Shown here in pieces: positions 46,100 to 54,292 of a DNA stretch of 64,000 bases. The first letter of the stretch is position 1. The number at the start of each line of letters is the position of its first letter. Source of the DNA: Fen-1058 sp964398185 (GTDB lineage: Bacteria; Chloroflexota; Anaerolineae; Fen-1058); contig CAYNML010000001.1 of NCBI GenBank assembly GCA_964398185.1, forward strand, positions 1-64,000. The letters are read 5' to 3'. The notes below the pieces were generated by a model. That model ran no database searches. It was given only the letters and a program-made list of their open reading frames with translations, and was not told the origin of the DNA. A program made the translations under genes and the position numbers.

Positions 46100-46795
46100 T
46101 TAACCTCCGTGGCGTTGTTTGAATTCGTCGAGCATGGCCGCGGTGGCGGTAGCGCCCGATCGGGTGGCGCCGGCATCGATCATCGCCAGCAGTTGATCGA
46201 GCGTGCGCACGCCATGCGCGGCTTTTACCTGCACCTGCGGCCCCACCGTGGCGCGCATCAGCGCGATGTCTTCCACGGTCGCGCCGGTCGGCGCAAAGCC
46301 GGTCGAGGTCTTCACGAAGTCCGCGCCCGCTTCCTCCACCAATTTGCAGCCCAGCACTTTTTCGTCGGGCGTGAGATAAGCGTTCTCCAGAATCACTTTC
46401 ACGATCGCCTGTGGATGCGCGGCATTGACCACGGCGCGAATCTCGTTGCGGACGTAGTCGGCGTGCCCCGATCGCAGCTCGCCGATATTGATGACCATGT
46501 CGATCTCGGTCGCGCCGGCCGCCACGGCTTCCTGCGTTTCAAACACCTTGGTCGCGATGGTCGAGTTGCCGTGCGGGAAACCGACCACTGTGCCGACCTC
46601 GACATCGGAATTGGCCAGCAACTTCTTGGCCAATTTGACATGACACGGTTTCACGCAAACTGAGGCCACGTGATACTGCGCGGCGAGCTCACACCCGGCA
46701 ATCACATCCGCCTCGGTGAGCTCAGGCCGCAGCAGCGAATGATCGATCGTCTTCGCCAGTTGTTCAGACGTGATGGTTTTACTGTTTAACGTCAT
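46100..46795 (-). CDS. deoC: Deoxyribose-phosphate aldolase
   Basis: Class I aldolase of 231 residues splitting 2-deoxyribose 5-phosphate to glyceraldehyde 3-phosphate and acetaldehyde. Catalytic residues: Lys of FVKTSTGF (Schiff base), Lys in VQVKAAHGVRT, and Asp of EIDMVINIGEL. The second motif has His instead of the more usual Gly (KAAGGI), a minor change. AGGAGTGTGAG precedes ATG 46795, which follows the ROK gene stop by 1 base. No other nucleoside-catabolism gene is nearby, so it may act on another 2-deoxy or keto sugar phosphate. Confidence 0.92.
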   Translation of the reverse strand: MTLNSKTITSEQLAKTIDHSLLRPELTEADVIAGCELAAQYHVASVCVKPCHVKLAKKLLANSDVEVGTVVGFPHGNSTIATKVFETQEAVAAGATEIDMVINIGELRSGHADYVRNEIRAVVNAAHPQAIVKVILENAYLTPDEKVLGCKLVEEAGADFVKTSTGFAPTGATVEDIALMRATVGPQVQVKAAHGVRTLDQLLAMIDAGATRSGATATAAMLDEFKQRHGG

Positions 46796-46796
46796 C

Positions 46797-48050
46797 TCAC
46801 ACTCCTGAGAATTTATCTTGCACGACAAAGAGATGCTCCAACGCCAGATGAATCGCGCCGGTCACGCCGGCTTCGCCGCTCATCGGCGAATAGCTCACGA
46901 TCAATTCACGGGTCGCCAGCGCGGTCGATCGCCGCAGCACCGCCTGCCGGATCGACGCCAGTAGTTGATTGCCAATATTTGACACACCGCCGCCCACCAG
47001 AATCATGCTGGGGTTGAAGAAGTTGACCAGCCCGGCCAGCACGTCGCCGATGTAGTGACCGCTGGTCTGCACAATTTCGATCGCCACACGATCGCCTTCG
47101 CGCGCGGCGGCAGCAACGTCTTCCGATCGCAGCACACCGTTCGCCGCCAGTTTCTGCGCCAGGATCGGACTCGATCCATTTTGCGCGGCCTCGGTGGCCC
47201 GGTCGGCGATCGCCGGCCCGGCGGCCAGCGCTTCCAGACAGCCCACATTGCCGCAGCGGCAGATCGGGCCGTTATGATCGGCGCAGATGTGGCCGATGTC
47301 GCCTGCGCTGCCGTTGTGCCCGCGATGAATCTGGCTGTTGCACACAATGCCCGCACCGATGCCGGTGCCGATCTTGACGAAGATGAAATCTTCCTGTCCC
47401 ATGCCCGCGCCGCTCTTCAATTCGCCCAGCGCCATGAGGTTGACATCGTTATCGACGGCGATGAAGGCTGAGGGAAAGACGGCATGAAAATAACCGCGAA
47501 TGGAAAAGCCTTCCCAGGCGGGCATCAACGGCGGCGCAACCAGAATGCCTTTCAGGAAGTCCACCGGACCGGGTACGCCCACGCCGACACCCAGCACCCG
47601 TTCAGGTCGAATATCGTGTTTGGCGAGCAGGGCCAGCGCGCGACGTTTCACTTCACCCAACAGGGTCAACGGTTCATCGCGCACATCAGCCGGAGCGCAG
47701 TCACGCGCCAGAACCTGCGCGTTGAGATCGGCGACGGCAAGATCCATGCTCGTTGCACCGATATCCACCCCGACGATGTAACCGAGTTGATGATTGAACC
47801 GGAGCAAACGCGGCCGCCGCCCGCCCTGCGATGTACCTTCGCCGCTTTCGATGAGGATGCCGCGCTTCGCCAGCTTGCCGACTTCGGTCGTGACCTTGGG
47901 GCGCGACCAGCCGGTAAGACGGGCAATATCTGTCCGCGAGATCGTGTCATGCTGGCGCAGCGCTGCGATGATCTGCGCCTCGTGGGCTGAAACGATCAGC
48001 GGGGCGGTGGGGAGCCGTAATCCGATCGGTTTGGCAGCAGGTCTGGGCAT
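46797..48050 (-). CDS. ROK-family transcriptional repressor (NagC/XylR type)
   Basis: Regulator of 417 residues. N-terminal winged HTH: AALRQHDTISRTDIARLTGW and KVTTEVGKLAKRGILIE; then a ROK kinase-like domain (VGVDIGATSMDLAVADLNA, VDNDVNLMALGELKSG) with the zinc motif CRCGNVGCLE. It likely represses this operon when no sugar is bound. It is the first gene of the leftward run, facing the GntR regulator across a 271-base region with operator-like repeats. Confidence 0.92.
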   Translation of the reverse strand: MPRPAAKPIGLRLPTAPLIVSAHEAQIIAALRQHDTISRTDIARLTGWSRPKVTTEVGKLAKRGILIESGEGTSQGGRRPRLLRFNHQLGYIVGVDIGATSMDLAVADLNAQVLARDCAPADVRDEPLTLLGEVKRRALALLAKHDIRPERVLGVGVGVPGPVDFLKGILVAPPLMPAWEGFSIRGYFHAVFPSAFIAVDNDVNLMALGELKSGAGMGQEDFIFVKIGTGIGAGIVCNSQIHRGHNGSAGDIGHICADHNGPICRCGNVGCLEALAAGPAIADRATEAAQNGSSPILAQKLAANGVLRSEDVAAAAREGDRVAIEIVQTSGHYIGDVLAGLVNFFNPSMILVGGGVSNIGNQLLASIRQAVLRRSTALATRELIVSYSPMSGEAGVTGAIHLALEHLFVVQDKFSGV

Positions 48051-48321
48051 AGGCTCGTCCGCGAATTGGCTGGACTGGTTTCCAGCCTATCACAATTTGG
48101 GGACGCCTGTCATGTGATCAATGTGTAATCAGTCACATGACTTACTTCACAAATTTTCGTAAGTTATATACAATCTTCCGCAAGTCGTCCGGGGCGGGCT
48201 TTTTACGGTCTTTTCAGGCCCCTAATGGCTGGCGCCGGCTTGACAAACTATAGTATAATACAACTGCGTTGTAATGACAACATGACCACTGTACTTGCGG
48301 CGGCTTTGGGAAATCCTCAGG
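48051..48321. promoter_or_regulatory. Divergent promoter/operator region between ROK and GntR regulators
   Basis: Contains GTCATGTGA...TCACATGAC (48109-48117 and 48133-48141), a perfect 9-bp interrupted palindrome 59 bases upstream of the ROK start; a TTGACA at 48240 and a TATAAT at 48254 that are too close together to be one promoter; and TACAAC-TGC-GTTGTA (48259-48273) followed by a second GTTGT/ACAAC pair. The two palindromes differ, fitting two regulators. Confidence 0.65.
48259..48273. promoter_or_regulatory. Palindromic operator before the GntR gene
   Basis: TACAAC-TGC-GTTGTA, with half-sites repeated further as GTTGTAATGACAAC to 48282. It overlaps the TATAAT-like -10 at 48254-48259 and lies 49 bases before the chosen start of the GntR gene, where binding would block transcription. 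Confidence 0.55.
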
Positions 48322-49083
48322 ATGACGGCAGCAACACACTCACCCAGAAATCGAGCCAACGGAAACTCGGCGCCCCTGCCGAAGTATTACCAGCTGCGCG
48401 AAGCCCTGCGCGAGCAGATCGAAGTGCTGCAAGCCGGCCAGCCGATCCCGTCTGAAAACGAACTGTGCCTCACTCACGATGTCAGCCGTATCACCGTGCG
48501 CAAAGCCGTCAATGATCTGATCCACGAAGGGTTGTTGTACACCGTGCAGGGCAAAGGAACGTTTGTTTCGCCGCACAAGTTCCGCGTGCAGTGGGCGCAA
48601 GAGACGGCCGGCTTTCATGCCGATATGGCGCGGCGCGGCTTGAGCGTGAAGGTCCGCATTTTGGAACAAATCTTGGTGGCGGCTGATGAGCGTGTGGCCG
48701 CCGAGCTCAACCTCAATCTCGGTGCGCCAGTCGTGAAATTAGTGCGGCTGCGCTACGTCGACGATCAGCCCTTTGACATCGCGACGAACTTTCTTCCGGC
48801 GCAGTTGTTCCCCGGCCTGGAGCGCGAAGATCTGGTAACGGCTTCGCTCTACGCGCTGATGCGATCCAAGTACGGCATCCAACTCGATCACGGCGTGCGC
48901 CTGGCGGAGGCTGCACCGTGTTCGCCGGAAGAGGCCAAGCTGCTGCGCATCAAGACCAGCGTGCCGCTGCTGGTCATCCAAAGCACCATGTACGATGTCG
49001 ACAACCGCCCGGTCGAGTACGGCGTCGCCAAGCAGCGCGGCGATCGGGCACAGGTGGAAATCGCCGTCGTCGCCGCAAAGTAA
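48322..49083 (+). CDS. GntR-family transcriptional regulator, HutC/UTRA subfamily
   Basis: Regulator of 253 residues: N-terminal wHTH with PKYYQLREALREQIEVLQAG and SENELCLTHDVSRITVRKAV, then a UTRA ligand domain (FHADMARRGLSVKVRILEQI, VVKLVRLRYVDDQPFDIATN, VPLLVIQSTMYDVDNRPVEY). HutC-type members sense sugars or amino acids. ATG 48322 is preferred; TTG 48295 is also in frame. It opens the rightward operon and is divergent from the ROK repressor, so both sides may be co-regulated. Confidence 0.9.
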   Translation: MTAATHSPRNRANGNSAPLPKYYQLREALREQIEVLQAGQPIPSENELCLTHDVSRITVRKAVNDLIHEGLLYTVQGKGTFVSPHKFRVQWAQETAGFHADMARRGLSVKVRILEQILVAADERVAAELNLNLGAPVVKLVRLRYVDDQPFDIATNFLPAQLFPGLEREDLVTASLYALMRSKYGIQLDHGVRLAEAAPCSPEEAKLLRIKTSVPLLVIQSTMYDVDNRPVEYGVAKQRGDRAQVEIAVVAAK

Positions 49084-49115
49084 CTCTCCATTCCCTGCAA
49101 GGAGACAAGAGAAAC

Positions 49116-50306
49116 ATGGCAAACATCGCAATGTTAGGCACCGGTCTCATCGGCATGTTCTACACCATGAGCCTGCAAGCCAAACGCGGGCGTGACAAGA
49201 TCGTGGTGGTGTGCGGCAGCAACCCGGAGAAGACGCAGGCCTTTGCGACGAAGTGGGGCATTCCCAGTTGGACGACGGACTATCGCGATGCCATTCAGCG
49301 GCCTGATATCGACATCGTGATTGTCGGTCTGCCGAACTATCTTCATAAGGAAGCGGTGCTGCTCGCCGCGCAGCAAGGTAAAGCCATCTTCTGCACCAAG
49401 CCGCTGGGCCGCACCGCCGCCGAGGCCAAGGAGATGCTGGATGCGGTCGAGAAGGCCGGTGTCTTTCACGGCTATCTTGAAGATCTTGTTTACACCCCCA
49501 AGACGTTAAAGTCATTGCAATCGGTCAGAAATGGCTCGATCGGCAAGGTGTTGTGGACGCGCTCGCGCGAGACACATCCCGGCCCGCACAGCGACTGGTT
49601 CTGGAAGAAAGAACTCTCGGGCGGCGGTGCGATCGTGGACATGGGCTGTCACTGCATCGAGATCGGCCGCAACTTCATCGGCAAGGAGGTGAAGCCGCTG
49701 GAGGTGATCTGCTGGGCCGCTACGCAGGTGCATCCCATCGAGGCGGAGGATAGCGCGGTGGGCATGGTGCGCTATGCCAGCGGGGCGCTGTCGCAGTTCG
49801 AAGTATCGTGGACGTTCCGCGGTGGCATGGACCTGCGCGATGAAGTCTCGGGCACGGCGGGTACCATCTGGCTCAATCACTGGCTGCGCACCGGTTTCGA
49901 GATGTTCTCCGCGCCGGGGCAGGGCGGTTACGTCTCCGAAAAGAGCGAGAGCGATACCGGCTGGCTGTTCCCCGTCGGGGATGAAGTCGTAGCGTTGGGG
50001 TACGAAGATATGTTCATGGATATGTTGAATTCATATGACGCGCGCAAGGCCCCGCTGGAGACCTTCTACGACGGGTATGTCGTGAATGCCATCATGGACG
50101 CGGCTTATCGCTCGATCGAGTCGAAGAAGTGGGAGCCGGTGCAGCTGGAGATTTGGCGCGGCTCGGAAGAGATCGCCGGGAAGGCAGGCATGGCCGAGTT
50201 TGACGCGCAGCATTTCTTGATCAAGCAAGAGGTCATGCCAGATGGCAAGACGAAGTTCATTTTGAAGGATAAGCAGACGGGCGAGATTGTGCAGAAGATA
50301 CAGTAA
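49116..50306 (+). CDS. Gfo/Idh/MocA-family oxidoreductase (second paralogue)
   Basis: Oxidoreductase of 396 residues with MANIAMLGTGLIGMFYTMSL (NAD-binding), NYLHKEAVLLAAQQGKAIFC, TKPLGRTAAEAKEML (Lys of the TKPL motif), VDMGCHCIEIGRNFIG and a longer C-terminus than usual (IMDAAYRSIESKKWEPV). AAGGAGACAAGAG precedes the ATG. It lies 32 bases after the GntR gene and 36 before the SIS gene, and probably oxidises the imported sugar or a derivative. Confidence 0.9.
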   Translation: MANIAMLGTGLIGMFYTMSLQAKRGRDKIVVVCGSNPEKTQAFATKWGIPSWTTDYRDAIQRPDIDIVIVGLPNYLHKEAVLLAAQQGKAIFCTKPLGRTAAEAKEMLDAVEKAGVFHGYLEDLVYTPKTLKSLQSVRNGSIGKVLWTRSRETHPGPHSDWFWKKELSGGGAIVDMGCHCIEIGRNFIGKEVKPLEVICWAATQVHPIEAEDSAVGMVRYASGALSQFEVSWTFRGGMDLRDEVSGTAGTIWLNHWLRTGFEMFSAPGQGGYVSEKSESDTGWLFPVGDEVVALGYEDMFMDMLNSYDARKAPLETFYDGYVVNAIMDAAYRSIESKKWEPVQLEIWRGSEEIAGKAGMAEFDAQHFLIKQEVMPDGKTKFILKDKQTGEIVQKIQ

Positions 50307-50342
50307 AAGGAAACAGGGAAACAAGTAGATAAGGGGCTTTTA

Positions 50343-51125
50343 ATGAAGCCGGCAGCAACTTATTTCGATGAAATCCAAAAGATCTTGGACCGTGTGCGCA
50401 CGACGCAGCTGGAAGCGTTAGAACGTGCGGCGGAGATTTGCGTCGACTCGATTGCCAGCGGCGGATTGGTGCACGTATTCGGCACGGGGCATTCGCGCAT
50501 TCCCGTCGAGGAGATGTTTCCGCGCCACGGCAGTTATCCCGGCTTTCATCCGATCGTCGAGTTGTCGCTGACGTATCACAATCCCGTGGTCGGGGCGAAC
50601 GGCCAGCGGCAGGCGATGTTCCTCGAGCACGTCGAGGGACTGGGCGAAGTGATTCTGCGCAACTTCGTGCTGGAGCCGCCCGATAGTTTTTTGATCTTCT
50701 CGAACAGCGGCGTCAACGAAGTGGTGGTGGAAGTGGCGCTCGGCGCAAAACGGCGCGGCCTGCCGGTGATGGCCGTGGTGTCGTTGGATCATTGTCTGCA
50801 CTCGCCCATCAAGCACAGCTCGGGCAAGCGTCTGCCGGATGCCGCCGATGTGGTGATCGATAACGGGACGCCGGGCGGCGATGCGCTGGTGAAGATCGAT
50901 GGGTTGGATGATCCGATCGGGCCGGGATCGACCATCGGGCATGCGTTGATCGCGAATGCGCTGAAGGTGCTGGTCGCCGATCGGCTCACGCGGCTCGGCC
51001 AGCTGCCGCCGGTACTGACGAGCAGTTTCTTCATCGGCGAGGCGGCTTCGGCGCGGCGCTTCGATGAATGCTACGACGATTATCGATCGCGAGTGCGGCG
51101 GGTGTATGGCTGCGGAGATGATTGA
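50343..51125 (+). CDS. SIS-domain protein (sugar isomerase family)
   Basis: Protein of 260 residues with one SIS domain: VHVFGTGHSRIPVEEMFPRH, SNSGVNEVVVEVALGAKRRG (phosphosugar-binding) and a Gly-rich TPGGDALVKIDGLDDPIGPG segment. It resembles the UPF0309/SIS family of phosphosugar isomerases or binding proteins. It overlaps the next gene by up to 20 bases, so they are translationally coupled. No ATP- or amidotransferase domain is present. Confidence 0.86.
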   Translation: MKPAATYFDEIQKILDRVRTTQLEALERAAEICVDSIASGGLVHVFGTGHSRIPVEEMFPRHGSYPGFHPIVELSLTYHNPVVGANGQRQAMFLEHVEGLGEVILRNFVLEPPDSFLIFSNSGVNEVVVEVALGAKRRGLPVMAVVSLDHCLHSPIKHSSGKRLPDAADVVIDNGTPGGDALVKIDGLDDPIGPGSTIGHALIANALKVLVADRLTRLGQLPPVLTSSFFIGEAASARRFDECYDDYRSRVRRVYGCGDD

Positions 51126-51885
51126 CAAAGTCGCCGTCGTCACCGGTGGATCGAGCGGCATCGGGCGGGCCACCGCGGTGTTGTTCGCAGACGAGGGTGC
51201 GCGCGTGGCGATCTTCGATCTGGATGAGGCGGGCGGACAACAAACGATTGAGGAGATTCAAGCGCAGGGCGGCACGGCAATCTTCGTGCGGGCGGATGTG
51301 AGCGTTGCACGGGACGTTGAAGTGGCGGTGCAGCGCACGGTCGCAGAATTTGGCCGACTCAATGTGATCTTCAACGGCGCAGGCTTGAGCGGTCGCAAGT
51401 GGGGCGACGGGCCGACGGCGGACTGCACGGAAGAAGCATGGGATCGCGTGCTGGCGATCAATTTGAAGAGCGTGTTTTTGTGCTGCAAGTACGCGCTGCG
51501 TGAGATGTTGAAAACCGGTGGTGGCGCGATTGTGAATCTGTCGTCGGTGTTGGGGCTGGTGGGCGGCGATGAGGATTTTGCCACGCACGCTTACGCGGCC
51601 AGCAAAGGCGGCATCATCAGTTTGACGCGATCGATCGCGGCCTATTACGCCCCGCAGAAGATTCGCGCGAACGTGATCTGCCCGGGACTGATCGCCACGC
51701 CAATGAGCCGGCGCGCCCAGACGAACGAAGCGATTCGCGCCCGCCTGCGCGATCTGCAGCCGCTGACGGGCGACTTCGGGCAGCCGCTCGATGTGGCGCA
51801 AGCCGCATTGTATCTGGCGTCGGATCAGTCGAAGTTTGTGACAGGCACAGTCTTAACAGTCGATGGCGGTTGGACGACGAAGTGA
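51106..51885 (+). CDS. Short-chain dehydrogenase/reductase
   Basis: Classical SDR of 259 residues: cofactor-binding VVTGGSSGIGRATAV, NVIFNGAGLSG, catalytic Ser in NLSSVLGLVGG, and YAASKGG (Tyr/Lys), ending with the usual TGTVLTVDGGW. It may act on a sugar or sugar-acid in the same pathway. Either ATG 51106 or 51118 could be the start; both overlap the SIS gene. Preference for NAD over NADP is suggested by an acidic FDLD after the second strand, typical of NAD users. Confidence 0.9.
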   Translation: MAAEMIDKVAVVTGGSSGIGRATAVLFADEGARVAIFDLDEAGGQQTIEEIQAQGGTAIFVRADVSVARDVEVAVQRTVAEFGRLNVIFNGAGLSGRKWGDGPTADCTEEAWDRVLAINLKSVFLCCKYALREMLKTGGGAIVNLSSVLGLVGGDEDFATHAYAASKGGIISLTRSIAAYYAPQKIRANVICPGLIATPMSRRAQTNEAIRARLRDLQPLTGDFGQPLDVAQAALYLASDQSKFVTGTVLTVDGGWTTK

Positions 51886-52025
51886 CACACAGCGTGCTGG
51901 CAAATCTGGCAGCTATTCAGTAAAAGCGAAAGGAGGATGAGATCGCGAAGAAAGACATGGCTTGTGATTCGACCGCTTGCTCAACCGGCTGTAGTGCATC
52001 CCTATACTCTCAGGAGGAGTTACCC

Positions 52026-54167
52026 ATGAAGAAGATGACTGTTGTGATGGTGCTGTTACTGGTGGTAGCGCAAGTGCTGGCCGCGTGCGCCACACCAACC
52101 CCGGCTCCGACGCAGGCCCCGGCGACTCAGCCGACCGCAGCGCCGGCTCAACCGACCGCGGCTCCCGCTCAGCCGACCGCGGCCCCCGTTGGGGGTGGCA
52201 GATTTACCATTGGCATTTCGAATCCGTTCATCAGCAGCGAGTACCGCACGCAGATGATCCAGGAATTGAAGGACGTGAATGCCGAGTATATGGCGGCGGG
52301 CCTCACGAATGAGTTGGTAATCGAGAGCGCCGACACCGACGTGGCCGGCCAGATTCAGCAGCTGCAGAACTTGATCAGCAAGAACGTCGATGCGATCCTG
52401 GTGAATCCGAGTGATGTCAATGGGTTGAACGCCACGCTGCAGGAAGCGTGCGACAAGGGCATCCTCGTGATCTCAGTGGACCAGGCGCTGGACGTGCCGT
52501 GCGTGTACAACGTGGGCATCGATCAGAAGGAATGGGCCAAGACGTCGGCCAAGTGGCTGGCCGAGAAGTTGGGCGGCCAGGGTGACATTGTGCAGATCGA
52601 AGGCTTCCCCGGCCACCCGGCGAACGTGGCGCGCATGGACGGCGTGGCGGAAGTGCTGAAGGACTATCCGAACATCAAGGTGTTGGCGACGGAGACGGGC
52701 AAGTGGGACGAAGCGACGGGCCAGCAGGTGATGTCGAACTTCCTGGCGTCGTTCCCGAATCTGGACGGCTACTGGACGCAGGACGGCATGGCGATCGGCG
52801 CGATGCAGGCGCTGCTGGCGGCGAATCCGGCGGAGTGGCCGGTGGTGGTGGGTGAAGGCCGCTGCCAGTTCTTGCAGTTGTGGGATCAGCGCTTGAAGGA
52901 AGACCCGAACTTCGAGACGATCGCCGTGGCGAATCCACCGGGCGTGTCGCCGACCGGTCTGCGCATCGCCGTGAATATCCTGCAGGGCAAGGAAGTGGAC
53001 AAGAGCAAGCTGAGCGGCCAGTCGTTTGTGATTCCGGTGCCGGTGGTCGTGACGAAAGAGAACTTCAAGGAAGTGTATGAATCGACGTGCAAGGACAAGC
53101 CGGCCACCTATCTGCTCGACGGCATCATGAGCGAAGAGGAAGTGCAGCAGTTCTTTGTCGGCGGGCAGGCTCCGGCCTCGACTGCTCCTGCTGAGAAGTT
53201 CACGGTGGGCATTTCGAATCCGTTCATCAGCAGCGAGTATCGCACGCAGATGATCCAGGAATTGAAGGAAGTCAATCAAGAATACATCGATAAGGGCATC
53301 GGCACTGAACTCGTGATCGAGAGCGCCGACACCGACGTAGCGGGTCAGATTCAGCAATTGCAGAACCTGATGAGCAAGGGCGTCGATGCGATCCTGGTGA
53401 ATCCGGGTGACGTGAACGGTCTGAACGACACGCTGCAGGAAGCGGTTGCGAAGGGCATCATCGTGATCTCGGTCGATCAGGAACTGAACGTGCCCAACGT
53501 GTACAACGTGGGCATCGATCAGAAGGAATGGGCCAAGACGTCGGCCAAGTGGCTGGCCGAGAAGTTGGGCGGCCAGGGTGACATTGTGCAGATCGAAGGC
53601 TTCCCCGGCCACCCGGCGAACGTGGCGCGCATGGACGGCGTGGCGGAAGTGCTGAAGGACTATCCGAACATCAAGGTGTTGGCGACGGAGACGGGCAAGT
53701 GGGACGAAGCGACGGGCCAGCAGGTGATGTCGAACTTCCTGGCGTCGTTCCCGAATCTGGACGGCTACTGGACGCAGGACGGCATGGCGATCGGCGCGAT
53801 GCAGGCGCTGCTGGCGGCGAATCCGGCGGAGTGGCCGGTGGTGGTGGGTGAAGGCCGCTGCCAGTTCTTGCAGTTGTGGGATCAGCGCTTGAAGGAAGAC
53901 CCGAACTTCGAGACGATCGCCGTGGCGAATCCACCGGGCGTGTCGCCGACCGGCCTGCGCATTGCCTACAACATGCTCATGGGCAAGGAAGTGGATACGA
54001 GCAAGCTGGGCGGCGCGAATGGATTGTCATTTGTGATCCCGGTGCCGGTGGTGGTGACGAAAGAGAACTTCAAGGAAGTGTATGAGTCGACGTGCCAGGA
54101 CAAGCCGGCCACATTCCTGCTCGACGGCATTATGAGTGACGCCGAAGTGCAGCAGTATTTCAAGTAG
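52026..54167 (+). CDS. Sugar-binding lipoprotein with two tandem periplasmic-binding domains
   Basis: Substrate-binding lipoprotein of 713 residues, twice the normal 330-380. Lipobox VLAAC (Cys19), a TPAPTQAPA linker, then two nearly identical Peripla_BP_4 domains (about 58-389 and 390-713) with a period of 332 residues (996 bases). Both start GISNPFISSEYRTQMIQELK and share VIESADTDVAGQIQQLQNL and GYWTQDGMAIGAMQALL. From 52502 to 52957 the DNA is identical to 53498-53953 at all 456 positions, while flanks differ. AGGAGGAG lies before ATG 52026. It precedes one ATPase and two permease genes; a two-domain receptor could raise local ligand capture. Assembly error is unlikely because flanks diverge. 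Confidence 0.9.
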   Translation: MKKMTVVMVLLLVVAQVLAACATPTPAPTQAPATQPTAAPAQPTAAPAQPTAAPVGGGRFTIGISNPFISSEYRTQMIQELKDVNAEYMAAGLTNELVIESADTDVAGQIQQLQNLISKNVDAILVNPSDVNGLNATLQEACDKGILVISVDQALDVPCVYNVGIDQKEWAKTSAKWLAEKLGGQGDIVQIEGFPGHPANVARMDGVAEVLKDYPNIKVLATETGKWDEATGQQVMSNFLASFPNLDGYWTQDGMAIGAMQALLAANPAEWPVVVGEGRCQFLQLWDQRLKEDPNFETIAVANPPGVSPTGLRIAVNILQGKEVDKSKLSGQSFVIPVPVVVTKENFKEVYESTCKDKPATYLLDGIMSEEEVQQFFVGGQAPASTAPAEKFTVGISNPFISSEYRTQMIQELKEVNQEYIDKGIGTELVIESADTDVAGQIQQLQNLMSKGVDAILVNPGDVNGLNDTLQEAVAKGIIVISVDQELNVPNVYNVGIDQKEWAKTSAKWLAEKLGGQGDIVQIEGFPGHPANVARMDGVAEVLKDYPNIKVLATETGKWDEATGQQVMSNFLASFPNLDGYWTQDGMAIGAMQALLAANPAEWPVVVGEGRCQFLQLWDQRLKEDPNFETIAVANPPGVSPTGLRIAYNMLMGKEVDTSKLGGANGLSFVIPVPVVVTKENFKEVYESTCQDKPATFLLDGIMSDAEVQQYFK
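52502..53953. repeat. Internal direct duplication with 456 identical bases, period 996
   Basis: 52502-52957 and 53498-53953 are identical base for base, including synonymous sites, whereas the flanking parts of the two domains show many synonymous and some amino-acid differences (DVPCVYNVG against NVPNVYNVG; ILQGKEVDKSKLSGQ against MLMGKEVDTSKLGGA). This mosaic pattern points to gene conversion between older duplicates. Confidence 0.9.
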
Positions 54168-54184
54168 AAGACCTCACCTCTAAT

Positions 54185-54268
54185 CTGGCGAGGGCCGCGC
54201 GCAGCGACCCTCGCCAGAATGATGAAGTCGTGCTGCCCTTGCGAGGGAGTTGAAGCCCCCGCAAGGGT
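54185..54268 (+). promoter_or_regulatory. Two hairpins between binding-protein and ATPase genes
   Basis: CTGGCGAGGG/CCCTCGCCAG arms (54185-54194, 54208-54217) and CCCTTGCGAGGG with CCCCCGCAAGGG (about 54237-54268, one mismatch). Such hairpins after a binding-protein gene can stabilise its mRNA segment or partially terminate, keeping the receptor in excess. The second arm repeats that of 20770. Confidence 0.55.
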
Positions 54269-54292
54269 GCCACAAATCTGGGAAAGCAACTC

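Noticed and set aside
48240..48259. TTGACA/TATAAT as a promoter for the GntR gene
   Set aside because: The two boxes are only 8 bases apart, so they cannot form one sigma70 promoter; the TATAAT may still be a -10 with a weak -35.
52026..54167. Duplicate binding domain as assembly error
   Set aside because: The identical 456 bases are flanked by clearly diverged copies on both sides, which a simple misassembly would not create; long reads should still confirm.
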